Below are positions 18,153-26,717 of a stretch of DNA of 64,000 nt, piece after piece. The stretch is from Corynebacterium suicordis DSM 45110. Lineage in GTDB: Bacteria > Actinomycetota > Actinomycetes > Mycobacteriales > Mycobacteriaceae. The translations under genes were made by a program, and so were the position numbers. The stretch lies in assembly GCF_015351405.1 (NCBI RefSeq), contig NZ_JADKMY010000003.1:124001-188000 (forward strand), in the 5' to 3' direction. How positions within the stretch are numbered: the stretch's first letter is position 1; every line of letters starts with the position of its first letter. A model generated the notes under the pieces. The model worked only from the letters and a program-made list of their open reading frames with translations. It was not told the origin of the DNA and did no database searches.

Positions 18153-18701
18153 ATGACTACAAGCAAAACTACCCCGAACAACGCTACCCACGTACCAACC
18201 ATCCGTGGGCACCGCGCACCCGAGGTTCTACCCGATGTCGACGTCTCGGAGATCGCCGCCAGCGTCTACGAGTTCCTCTCCGCCACCCGGCGCCTCATGG
18301 AACGTCCGAACCAGAAACTGAACATCTCCCAATCGGAGATCGAAGTATTGCAGTTCGTTTCCCAGCACCCCGGCTGTGGCGTCTCGGATATCGCCCGCCT
18401 CCGCTTCCTCCGCGCCTCCAACGTCTCCGCCACCGTGCGTCGACTCATCAACTCCGGTTTGCTGGTGCGCCGGGAAAACGATTTCGATCGGCGCGCCCAG
18501 GATCTCTACATGGCCTCAGCGGGCGTGGAGATGCTCAACTCGGTGATGGATGAATGGGCTCTGCTCATCGCGGATGCCACCCAGCGCATGGATGCCCGCG
18601 ATATAGCAAAGTTGCGCCGCGGAGTTCCCGCCTTGCGCAACTTGTCTATCGCCGCGGAGACCCTCATCGAGGATATCCAGCGGCATCCGGAAAACTCTTA
18701 A
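18153..18701 (+). CDS. MarR-family transcriptional regulator
   Basis: A 182-aa regulator with a 40-residue disordered N-terminus. The winged helix is about residues 60-125 (LNISQSEIEVLQFVSQHPGCGVSDIARL, then VSATVRRLINSGLLVRR and DFDRRAQDLYMAS, the DRR wing). A palindromic operator overlaps its promoter. It is convergent with an ABC exporter pair, and the stop codons share the palindrome TTAA, so the two transcripts are complementary at their 3' ends. Whether it controls that exporter cannot be told from sequence. Confidence 0.85.
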   Translation: MTTSKTTPNNATHVPTIRGHRAPEVLPDVDVSEIAASVYEFLSATRRLMERPNQKLNISQSEIEVLQFVSQHPGCGVSDIARLRFLRASNVSATVRRLINSGLLVRRENDFDRRAQDLYMASAGVEMLNSVMDEWALLIADATQRMDARDIAKLRRGVPALRNLSIAAETLIEDIQRHPENS

Positions 18702-19510
18702 GCGTCCCGCTTCTTCAGGGCCACGATGCCCGCGATGAAGATCGCCAGGGCCCAGACCACGAAGTAGATCAGGGATCCGGTTGGTCCCCACGGTGCATCG
18801 GGGACTTCCGTGCCCTGCACTGCCGCGTCCATGTTCTTGAACGGCAGGTATGGGGGCAGCCAATCGCGCACCCATGGGATCTGGCCCACCAGCATGAGCT
18901 CCACGATGAGGATCCACATCAGCAGCACGGAAATCGCTCCGGCGGTGTGGCGGATCAGGTAGCTCACACCGATGGCGATCATCACCACCAGCACCGCATA
19001 CAGGCAGTTCAGACCGATGAAGCGCCAGGTGTCATCCGCCGAAAAGCTCAGGCGATCCAGCAGGGAGCTATCGTCCACGTTCCAGGACAGCGCCCAGCGA
19101 GCAATCGGCACGGAGATGACCTGCGCGAGGAAAGCCACGATCGCCGCGATGATCCCGTAAACCACGAACTTCGCCACGGGCACCGGCCAACGCTTCGGGG
19201 TGGCCAGCAGCGTGGTCTTGGCGCTGCCGTTGCCATATTCGGATGTCACGGTCATGCAAGCCTGGATGATGATCACGATGATGCCGAACAGGCTAAAACC
19301 GGACAGGGCCTGCATCGGCGAGATGGATTCCACCATCTGTGCGTAGAGCAGCGGGTCCTTCTTCACCTCTTCATCGGTCAGCGACATGCCGGAGCCCAGG
19401 CCCATCATCATGGCGAACAGGCCGGAAAGCAGCACTACCAAGATACTGGTGGCCCACAGCGCCTTGGTGCTCTTGAGCTTGATCCACTCGGATTTGATGA
19501 GATTGATCAT
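18698..19510 (-). CDS. ABC-2 type transporter permease
   Basis: A 270-aa membrane protein with six predicted helices, starting MINLIKSEWIKLKSTKALW, a typical ABC-2 permease N-terminus. The helix near residue 20-40 and the last helix (GSLIYFVVWALAIFIAGIVAL) bracket the fold. Its start directly abuts the stop of the ATPase gene (no gap), so they are cotranscribed and translationally coupled. Together they form an exporter of the type used for antibiotic or peptide efflux. Substrate unknown. Confidence 0.87.
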   Translation of the reverse strand: MINLIKSEWIKLKSTKALWATSILVVLLSGLFAMMMGLGSGMSLTDEEVKKDPLLYAQMVESISPMQALSGFSLFGIIVIIIQACMTVTSEYGNGSAKTTLLATPKRWPVPVAKFVVYGIIAAIVAFLAQVISVPIARWALSWNVDDSSLLDRLSFSADDTWRFIGLNCLYAVLVVMIAIGVSYLIRHTAGAISVLLMWILIVELMLVGQIPWVRDWLPPYLPFKNMDAAVQGTEVPDAPWGPTGSLIYFVVWALAIFIAGIVALKKRDA

Positions 19511-20482
19511 CTACTTCTTCCCCTCCATCTGCGGAATACCTGCGACGGGTACTTCGTTCTGCTTCGCCTGGTACTCCTGGCTGTGCCCGGTCATCTTCAT
19601 GAAGGCATCTTCCAAGCTGGCGCGGCGCTCGGACAGTTCGTTGAGCTTGAGCCCATAGGAAAACGCCACGGATCCCACGTAGTCGGTGTCGCGATCGCTG
19701 ATCACCAGGGTCTCGCGACCATCGAGATCGCGCTCCTCGGCAAACTGCACACCCTCTTCGCGGAGCGCATCGCGCATCTGCTGCAGGTGTTCGGAGCGCA
19801 CGATCGTATAGGCTTCCGACGCCGACTTGATGAACTCGTGCGTGGAGGAATTAGCTACCAACTGTCCCTTGCCGATAACCACCAGGTGGTCAGCGGTCTG
19901 TGCCATCTCGGAGAGCAGGTGGGAGCTGATCAGCACGGTGCGGCCTTCGTCCGCTAGCGAGCGCACGAAGGAGCGCACCCAGCGAATACCTTCGGGGTCC
20001 AGGCCATTGACTGGCTCGTCCAGGATCAGCACTTCGGGGTCTCCCAGCAGTGCGCCTGCCAGGCCCAGGCGCTGTCCCATGCCCAGGGAGAACTTGCCGG
20101 CATTGCGTCCGGCCACATCGGTGAGGCCGACGATATCCAGCACCTCATCAACACGCTTGGAGGGGATGCCGTTGGCGGCGGCGATCCACTTCAGGTGGCT
20201 GGCCGCGCTGCGGCTGGGGTGCAGCCACTTGGCATCCAGCAGCGTGCCTACTTTGCGCAGGGGGTGCTTGTATTCCGAGTAGTGCTTGCCATCGATGGTG
20301 GCGGAGCCGGAGGTGGGTGCGTCTAGCCCCACCATCATGCGCATCGTGGTGGATTTACCAGCTCCGTTGGGGCCGAGAAAACCTGTCACAATGCCGGATT
20401 GCACTGCAAAGTCCAAGGAGTCAACGACAGTAGTGGAGCCATAACGTTTCGTGAGGGAACGGGCTTCAATCATGCGTTCCAT
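19511..20482 (-). CDS. ABC transporter ATP-binding protein
   Basis: A 323-aa ATPase: Walker A LGPNGAGKST (about residues 41-50), signature FSLGMGQRLGLAGALLG (about 134-150; the Ser-Leu-Gly-Met-Gly form is common in DrrA/Bcr-type exporters), Walker B VLILDEPVNGLDPEG, and H-loop SSHLLSE. A C-terminal extension of about 100 residues follows. ATG 20482 or 20473 are both possible and give nearly the same protein. The ORF is open much further upstream, but that part overlaps glnX and lacks homology-like character. It is paired with the permease immediately downstream. Confidence 0.9.
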   Translation of the reverse strand: MERMIEARSLTKRYGSTTVVDSLDFAVQSGIVTGFLGPNGAGKSTTMRMMVGLDAPTSGSATIDGKHYSEYKHPLRKVGTLLDAKWLHPSRSAASHLKWIAAANGIPSKRVDEVLDIVGLTDVAGRNAGKFSLGMGQRLGLAGALLGDPEVLILDEPVNGLDPEGIRWVRSFVRSLADEGRTVLISSHLLSEMAQTADHLVVIGKGQLVANSSTHEFIKSASEAYTIVRSEHLQQMRDALREEGVQFAEERDLDGRETLVISDRDTDYVGSVAFSYGLKLNELSERRASLEDAFMKMTGHSQEYQAKQNEVPVAGIPQMEGKK

Positions 20483-20525
20483 AGTGCCATAGACAAGCCA
20501 TTTTAGCCCCGTGTGCGCATTTTGG

Positions 20526-20553
20526 TTGAGGACTGTTGACTCATCTCTATACT
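20526..20553 (+). promoter_or_regulatory. promoter of glnX-glnH-pknG, leaderless
   Basis: TTGAGG (20526-20531), 16 bp, TATACT (20548-20553), then 8 nt to the ATG of glnX. This is the best-looking sigma-A promoter in the area and no Shine-Dalgarno sequence is present. Confidence 0.6.
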
Positions 20554-20561
20554 TTGAAAGC

Positions 20562-21935
20562 ATGCCTTCCCTCCCGGCGCTTGATGCAGACCGGTGGATG
20601 GATCGAGATGCTGTCCGGTCCCGTCCATCCCGGTCTTTGTTGGGTGTCGCTGTGGCCGCGCGCCACGCTCCCAAGCGGCTGTATCGCTTCGTGGTCACTC
20701 CCCCGGGAGTGATGACCCTAGTCTCCATGATGTGCGTGCTGGCCATCTTGGCCGCCGGCGGCGCGATGGTCTCCACCTCGAGTTCCCAGCAGGATGAGGT
20801 GAATACGCTCATCACGCGCAATGAGCCGCTGGCGGATGCTGCCCAGGAGATCTTCAACAACCTCTCCGTGGCGGATTCCATCGCCACCACGGGCTTCCTC
20901 AAGCAGAGCCAGGGCAATAACGATTCCGAAGCGGAATACACCAGGGCCATCCGAGATGCCTCCTTCGCGGTGCTGCGCGCCAGCCACGGAATCTCGGAAG
21001 TGGATAGCCGGGAGATGGAGATCGCCCTGCACATCCAGCAGGAACTGCCCAAATACATCACGCTGATTGCGCAGGCCCAGACCAATGACCGGATGCGCAA
21101 TCCCATCGGCGCCAGCTATCTCACCGAGGCTTCCGCGCTCATGCAGGGCACCCTGCTCCCCCATGCCCAAGAGCTGCACCTCATCACATCTCGCCAGGTG
21201 GCGGACAAGCAAGCCACGTTGATGAGACCACTGTGGTTCCCCATCTCGGGCTTGCTAGCCGCAGTGATCATCCTGTTCATCGTGCAGATCTGGCTCTCTG
21301 CGGAGACTCACCGCCGGTTTAATCTGGGCTTTCTGCTGGCCACCGCGCTCATGGTGTGCGCGCTGCTGTGGGCCTCCGGAAATTCCTTGAGTCTTTGGGC
21401 CAATGGTGCGCAAAAGGTGGAGAGCACCGTGCAACCCCTGCAGGAACTCACGCAGGCACGTATCACCTCCCAGCAGGCACGCACGGATGAGGCCCTGGGC
21501 TTGGTGCAGCGCGATTATGACATGCGCCGCCAGGAGACATTCTCCCTGCGGATGACCCAGATCAGCCAGGCCCTGGAGAATTCCCGCGATGTGGTGGAAT
21601 CCCCAGCGCGCGTAGATAACGCCCGGGAAGCGCTGCGTCTCTGGGATTCCGCACACGCCGGAATGCTGTACCAAATGAACAACGGCCACTACAACGAGGC
21701 GCTCAAGATCAGCTTTGAGACCAGCTCTGATCCCAAATCCTCCGGCCCCAATTACGCCATCCTGGATTCAGAGCTCCAGGCTCTGATCTCTGACCAGCGC
21801 GAGGATCTGCGCGATCTGCTCAACGACGCCCGCAGGTCTGCCAACCGCGTGACCAACATCGTTGCCCTGCTGACCCTCCTGGCAGCCATTTCCGTGCTCT
21901 TCGGCATGCGCCCCCGATTGCAGGAGTACGTGTGA
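20562..21935 (+). CDS. glnX: membrane sensor GlnX
   Basis: A 457-aa integral membrane protein with four predicted helices (about 50-72, 230-250, 255-275 and 435-452). Two extracytoplasmic helical regions of about 150 residues sit between helices 1-2 and 3-4, like duplicated four-helix chemoreceptor ligand domains. The sequence and the operon glnX-glnH-pknG match M. tuberculosis Rv0412c-Rv0410c and the C. glutamicum operon. There GlnH binds amino-donor amino acids outside and GlnX is thought to pass the signal through the membrane to PknG. The TGA stop overlaps the glnH ATG by one base (TGATG). Confidence 0.9.
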   Translation: MPSLPALDADRWMDRDAVRSRPSRSLLGVAVAARHAPKRLYRFVVTPPGVMTLVSMMCVLAILAAGGAMVSTSSSQQDEVNTLITRNEPLADAAQEIFNNLSVADSIATTGFLKQSQGNNDSEAEYTRAIRDASFAVLRASHGISEVDSREMEIALHIQQELPKYITLIAQAQTNDRMRNPIGASYLTEASALMQGTLLPHAQELHLITSRQVADKQATLMRPLWFPISGLLAAVIILFIVQIWLSAETHRRFNLGFLLATALMVCALLWASGNSLSLWANGAQKVESTVQPLQELTQARITSQQARTDEALGLVQRDYDMRRQETFSLRMTQISQALENSRDVVESPARVDNAREALRLWDSAHAGMLYQMNNGHYNEALKISFETSSDPKSSGPNYAILDSELQALISDQREDLRDLLNDARRSANRVTNIVALLTLLAAISVLFGMRPRLQEYV

Positions 21936-23038
21936 TGAACCAGAAATCCCGAGCCGTCCTCGCCTCCCTGGCTATCCTCGGCCTGCTCTCCGGCTGTGCC
22001 TCCACCGTCTCTGCCCCACCGAAGTGGCCAGAGGTCAACGTGGAAGGTGCCGAGGAGGAACTTCCCGTGGGTGCCGAGCTCCTGCAGCGCAGCGCGCTCC
22101 AGGAACTGGTGGATGGCACGGTCTCCAGCACCCCTCCCTGGGGCTCCATCCGCCCCGATGCCCGCCCGGTGGAACAGCGCATTCCAGACATCATCGAGCG
22201 CGGCCGGATCGTGGTGGGCGTGGGCCAGTACCTCAACCGCCTCGGTTTCCGCGATCCCCTCAGCGGAGAGCTGGAAGGTTTTGAGATCGACCTGGCCAAG
22301 GAAATCGCGCAGGACATCTTCGGCGATCCCTCGAAGGTGGAATTCCGCTACGTGGAGAATCGGCGTCGAGAAGAAGCCCTAAAAACCGGCGACGTGGACA
22401 TGGTGGTGCGCACCTGGACCATCACCCAACCTCGCCAAAACACCACGGAATTCTCCGTGCCCTACCTGGGCATCAGCAGCAAACTGATGGTCATGCGCGA
22501 TTCCGGCATCACCGAAAAGGCCGACCTGAAGAACAAGACCATTTGCGCCACCCGGGATTCCGCGCCCACGCGCACCATCGACGGCATCGATATCGGCGGC
22601 CTCCTCATCACCCGCACGTGGACCGATTGCCTGTTGGCCATGCAACGCAACCAGGCTGACGCGATCTTTTCCGACGACGCCATCCTCTCCGGCCTGCAGG
22701 CCCAGGACCCCTCCACCACGGTGATCGACACGGGCGAGTCCACCAGTTATTACGGCGTGGGTATGCCCGCCCCGACGACGGGGCGCCGCGCTGAGGGCCT
22801 GGTGATGCAGGTCAACTCCACCATCGAGCGCATCAAGGCCGATGGCACGTGGGACAGGCTGTACGAAGAATGGATGCAGGAATATCTGGGTGATCCGAAG
22901 TCACTGCCGCTGAAATACCGCTCAGAGCAGGAGAATCAGGAGATCTACGAGTCTCGTGTGCAGTGGCTGCGCAACAACACCGAGTCTCCGGTGAGCCGGA
23001 TCGCGGGAACCATCAACAGGGAGGATTTCCATGACTAA
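21935..23038 (+). CDS. glnH: amino-acid-binding lipoprotein GlnH
   Basis: A 367-aa solute-binding protein (SBP_bac_3). Signal peptide with lipobox LLSGCAS, so the mature protein is lipid-anchored at Cys about 22-25 and faces outward. The binding fold begins around residue 85 (IIERGRIVVGVGQYLNRLGF, EGFEIDLAKEIAQ) and ends near residue 320. No ABC permease is nearby, which fits a sensing rather than transport role in the GlnX-GlnH-PknG pathway, where aspartate/glutamate-type ligands have been reported for the mycobacterial protein. A GTG at 21932 is an alternative start. It overlaps pknG by 8 bp. Confidence 0.92.
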   Translation: MNQKSRAVLASLAILGLLSGCASTVSAPPKWPEVNVEGAEEELPVGAELLQRSALQELVDGTVSSTPPWGSIRPDARPVEQRIPDIIERGRIVVGVGQYLNRLGFRDPLSGELEGFEIDLAKEIAQDIFGDPSKVEFRYVENRRREEALKTGDVDMVVRTWTITQPRQNTTEFSVPYLGISSKLMVMRDSGITEKADLKNKTICATRDSAPTRTIDGIDIGGLLITRTWTDCLLAMQRNQADAIFSDDAILSGLQAQDPSTTVIDTGESTSYYGVGMPAPTTGRRAEGLVMQVNSTIERIKADGTWDRLYEEWMQEYLGDPKSLPLKYRSEQENQEIYESRVQWLRNNTESPVSRIAGTINREDFHD

Positions 23039-25376
23039 TGAGCTATCCGACCTGCCCGAGCGGGACGAGGATTCCCAGGTCACCGACCCGCAGATCCACG
23101 AGGATTCCGCGGAGACCGAGGCGCCCACCTCCGCCGTGCCCTTCGATCCCTTCGCCGATGATGACGATGATGACGACGGGTTCGATACCGAAGACACCAA
23201 CCCGATGAAGATTGACTCGGGTGAGAAATCCCGGCGCGAGGCTCTCTCCACGTTCCGCAAGCGCCGCGGTGTCTACCGAACCGGAGCGACCGTAGCCGGT
23301 GGCATGGTCAAGCTGCCGTTTGTGACTCCCACGGAGCCCGAGGCGGCCATCGTGGATCCGTCGGAATCCATCAAGCGCGGTGTGGAAGCCCCCACGCTGC
23401 AGCCGGGGGATATTCTCGCGAACCAGTACGAGGTGCTGGGTCCCATCGCCCACGGTGGCATGGGCTGGGTGTACCTGGCGATGGATCACTTCGTGGCGGA
23501 TCGCTACGTGGTGCTCAAGGGCATGATGGCCGCGCACAGCGCGCACGAGCGGGCGGTTGCGGAATCCGAGCGAGCCTTCCTGGCGGAGATCACCCACCCG
23601 GGAATCGTGAAGATCTTCAACTTTATTGATGATCCGCGCTCCGAGGGTGGATTCATCATCATGGAGTTCGTGGGTGGGCCTTCCCTGCGCTCGCGCCGGC
23701 GGAAGATGAACGGCACGCTGAACGTGGATATCGCCATCGGTTATATCTTGGAAATCCTCCCCGCGCTGGATTATCTGCACGCGCGCGGAGTGGTCTACAA
23801 CGACCTCAAGCCGGACAACATCATCATCACCGAGGATCAGGTGAAGCTGATCGACCTCGGTGCCGTCACGGGCATCGGCGCCTTTGGGCACATCTTCGGC
23901 ACCAAGGGATTCCAGGCTCCGGAGGTGGGCACCACCGGTCCCACGGTGGCCAGCGATATCTTCACTGTGGGACGCACCCTGGCCAGCCTGATCGTGAAGC
24001 TGCCGGTGGAAAACGGTGTGTATGTCTCCGGGCTGCCCACCCCGGATGAGGAGCCCTTGTTCCGCGAGTACCTCTCCCTCTACCGCTTCCTCATGCGCGC
24101 CACGCATCCCAATCCGGAGGCGCGCTTCCCTTCCGCCAGCGCGATGTCCAACCAGCTCATGGGCGTGCTGCGCGAAATCCTGGCCCTGCGCGATGGCCGG
24201 CACTTCCCGCATCTGTACACTCGCTTTACGGCTCAGCGTTCCACCTTCGGCACCAAGCACATTGTGTTCCGCACCGATCAGCTGCTGGATGGCATCAAGC
24301 GCTCCGTGGAGATCTCCGCGCCGGAGATCGTGGCGGCTCTGCCCACCCCGCTGACGGATTCCGAGGATCCGGGTGCCAGCCTGCTCTCCGCGGCCTCGTT
24401 CACGGAGCCCTCGGAAATGCTCTACACGCTGGAGCTCGCACTGAAGCAGCCGGAGATGAGCAACTCCGTGGAGATCCCGCTGTCCATGGTCCGCGCGAAG
24501 CTGGACCTGGGCATGACCGGCGAGGCCAAACGCCAGCTGGAGGAGCTCTCCCACAGGCTGGATAACGACTGGCGCTACCACTGGCACTCCGGGGTAGCGG
24601 CACTGCTCTCCTCGGACTTCGTGGGCGCGCAATCCTATTTCAACCGGGTGCTGAACATCCTGCCCGGCGAGCCCGCCCCTAAGTTGGCGTTGGCTGCCAC
24701 CGATGAGCTCCTGCTGCAGCAGCAGGGGATGAATAATTCGCGCCTGCTCACCCAGGAAGTGTGCCGAGCCGCGTCCTCCCTGGCCTTCGCACAGCGCGTG
24801 CCCGTGGATGATTATTCTCAGGTGCCCTCGTGGAACCACATCACCCAGGATCCGGTCGCCCTGCGCTTCCACGCCATGCGACTCTATGGCCTGGTGTGGG
24901 CCACCAACCCCACCACTGTCTCCAGCGCTTTTGGCCTGGCGCGGCAGCTGCAGGCCGAGGGGATGGTGGATACCGCCGTTGCGGCGCTGGATCGGGTTCC
25001 GTCCAACTCTCGGCATCAGCGCCTGGCTCGCCTCACCACGATTGTGCTGCTGGTGGGAGATACGGATTCCCTCACGGAGTCCCGGATTCGCCGAGCTGCG
25101 CGTCGGCTGGAGCTTCTCCCCACCAACGAACCCCGGCTGCAGCAGGTGCGCCTCGCGGTGATGTCCGCGGGTCTGACCTGGCTGCGCGATCCCCGGAATT
25201 CCGGCAATTCCCCCATCAGCCGAGCACGGCTATTCGATGTAGATTTCAGCGAGCGCGGGCTGCGCACCGGCGTGGAAGCCAGCTTGCGTTCCCTTGCCCG
25301 GCAATCCCCCTTTGCCCGCCACCGCTATCGCCTGATAGAGATGGCGAACATGATTCGCCCGCAGACGCTCACTTAA
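23031..25376 (+). CDS. pknG: serine/threonine protein kinase PknG
   Basis: A 781-aa soluble kinase. The N-terminus (1-75) is acidic and disordered, with candidate autophosphorylation threonines (ETEAPTSA, DTEDTNP) that would recruit the FHA protein OdhI. The kinase domain runs about 128-400: P-loop IAHGGMGWVYLA, Lys in VVLKG, catalytic loop VVYNDLKPDNIII (HRD replaced by YND, as in PknG), and IDLGAVTG in place of DFG. A TPR-rich region fills the C-terminal half. The CxxCG pairs of the mycobacterial rubredoxin domain are absent between the acidic tail and the kinase. PknG controls 2-oxoglutarate dehydrogenase through OdhI. Coupled to glnH. Confidence 0.95.
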   Translation: MTNELSDLPERDEDSQVTDPQIHEDSAETEAPTSAVPFDPFADDDDDDDGFDTEDTNPMKIDSGEKSRREALSTFRKRRGVYRTGATVAGGMVKLPFVTPTEPEAAIVDPSESIKRGVEAPTLQPGDILANQYEVLGPIAHGGMGWVYLAMDHFVADRYVVLKGMMAAHSAHERAVAESERAFLAEITHPGIVKIFNFIDDPRSEGGFIIMEFVGGPSLRSRRRKMNGTLNVDIAIGYILEILPALDYLHARGVVYNDLKPDNIIITEDQVKLIDLGAVTGIGAFGHIFGTKGFQAPEVGTTGPTVASDIFTVGRTLASLIVKLPVENGVYVSGLPTPDEEPLFREYLSLYRFLMRATHPNPEARFPSASAMSNQLMGVLREILALRDGRHFPHLYTRFTAQRSTFGTKHIVFRTDQLLDGIKRSVEISAPEIVAALPTPLTDSEDPGASLLSAASFTEPSEMLYTLELALKQPEMSNSVEIPLSMVRAKLDLGMTGEAKRQLEELSHRLDNDWRYHWHSGVAALLSSDFVGAQSYFNRVLNILPGEPAPKLALAATDELLLQQQGMNNSRLLTQEVCRAASSLAFAQRVPVDDYSQVPSWNHITQDPVALRFHAMRLYGLVWATNPTTVSSAFGLARQLQAEGMVDTAVAALDRVPSNSRHQRLARLTTIVLLVGDTDSLTESRIRRAARRLELLPTNEPRLQQVRLAVMSAGLTWLRDPRNSGNSPISRARLFDVDFSERGLRTGVEASLRSLARQSPFARHRYRLIEMANMIRPQTLT

Positions 25377-25382
25377 GAGCGT

Positions 25383-26591
25383 TTACTTAGCCAGCTTCAC
25401 GGCGTAGCGAGCGATGGCCAGCTCTTCGTTGGTAGGAACCACGAAGACCTTGACGGTGGAGTCATCGGTGGAGATCTCCCGAGCTCCGTGCACACCCTCG
25501 GTGTTGGCGTTGCGGGAATCATCCAGCTTGATGCCGAATGCTTCCAGGTTTGCCATGGCTGCCTTGCGCACGTTGACATCGTTCTCGCCTACACCTGCGG
25601 TGAAGGTGATCGCGTCTACCCCACCGAGGTTCAGCATGTAGGAACCGATGAAGCGGCGCAGGGTGTGGATGTACACGTCGAATGCCAGCTTGGCGTTTGC
25701 ATCGCCATCGTTGACCAGGGTTTCCAGCTCGCGGAAGTCGTTGACTCCGGAGAGGCCCTTGATGCCGGACTTGCGGTTGAGCAGGGTATCGATGTCATCC
25801 ACGCTCATGCCCGCAGAACGAGAGAGGTGGAAGATGATACCGGGATCGATATCGCCACAGCGGGTACCCATGACCAGGCCGGCCAGCGGGGTCAGGCCCA
25901 TGGTGGTGTCCACTGCGCGGCCACCATCCACTGCGGATGCAGAAGCGCCGTTACCCAGGTGCAGGGTGATCTGCTTGACCTCGGAAGGCTCCTTGCCCAG
26001 CAGGGATGGGACCTGCTGAGAGATGTACTCATGGCTGGTGCCGTGGAAGCCGTAGCGGCGGATGCCGTACTCCTTGGCTACCTCGCGGTTGATCGCGTAG
26101 TTCGCGGCAGACTCAGGCATGTTGGCGAAGAAAGCGGTATCGAACACGGCCACATGAGGCACGTTCGGCAGCAGCTCCTGGGCGGTTTCGATGCCCTCGA
26201 TGTTCGCTGGGTTGTGCAGGGGTGCCAGCGGGATGAGCTTCTTCAGGCGCTCAATCACATCGCCCTCGACCAGCTGCGGAGCAGCGAACTCTTCCCCACC
26301 GTGCACCACGCGGTGACCCACTGCGATGAGGTCCAGGTCCTGCGGACCCACGTTCTTCTCGCTCATCATGAGGAAGGCGCGCTTGAGGCCAACGGCGTGG
26401 GAGGCAACGGCGCTGGTATCTTCCTGCTTCTCGCCGTTGATCTTCACCCTCACCAGGCCGGTTGGCTCGCCGATCTTCTCCACCAGGCCGGAGACCAATG
26501 GTTCATCGGTGGCAGCTGCGTTGGGATCCAGAACCTGGAACTTGATGGAGCTGGAACCGGAGTTCAGGACGAGTGCGTATTGGGTAGACAT
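25383..26591 (-). CDS. ackA: acetate kinase
   Basis: A complete 402-aa enzyme: N-terminal phosphate loop [12 protein letters not shown], catalytic-region [17 protein letters not shown], and the adenosine motif [13 protein letters not shown]. It makes acetyl phosphate from acetate and ATP, or the reverse, and works with Pta upstream. AAGGAG lies 8 nt before the ATG. It is convergent with pknG with only 6 bp between stops. 126 bp separate it from pta, with a nested hairpin in the gap. Confidence 0.98.
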   Translation of the reverse strand: MSTQYALVLNSGSSSIKFQVLDPNAAATDEPLVSGLVEKIGEPTGLVRVKINGEKQEDTSAVASHAVGLKRAFLMMSEKNVGPQDLDLIAVGHRVVHGGEEFAAPQLVEGDVIERLKKLIPLAPLHNPANIEGIETAQELLPNVPHVAVFDTAFFANMPESAANYAINREVAKEYGIRRYGFHGTSHEYISQQVPSLLGKEPSEVKQITLHLGNGASASAVDGGRAVDTTMGLTPLAGLVMGTRCGDIDPGIIFHLSRSAGMSVDDIDTLLNRKSGIKGLSGVNDFRELETLVNDGDANAKLAFDVYIHTLRRFIGSYMLNLGGVDAITFTAGVGENDVNVRKAAMANLEAFGIKLDDSRNANTEGVHGAREISTDDSTVKVFVVPTNEELAIARYAVKLAK

Positions 26592-26664
26592 AGTGCTACT
26601 CCTTCTTTTCTGCTCATTGTGCTTTTTGTAAAAGCGTTTTAGTGCTGGCTAATGATTATCAGTT

Positions 26665-26708
26665 TTCAGCGGGCTATTCGTGCTGAATGCACATTACTGC
26701 CCGCTGAA
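26665..26708 (-). other. nested hairpin between pta and ackA
   Basis: A perfect 10-bp outer stem (TTCAGCGGGC 26665-26674 with GCCCGCTGAA 26699-26708) encloses a 4-bp inner stem (GTGC 26680-26683, GCAC 26689-26692). No U-run follows on the minus strand, so it looks more like an RNA-processing or attenuation element than a full terminator. Confidence 0.6.
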
Positions 26709-26717
26709 CTAGCGGAT

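Noticed and set aside
25488..26642. 384-codon ORF on the plus strand over ackA
   Set aside because: Antisense to a perfectly conserved acetate kinase, a by-product of GC-rich codon bias.
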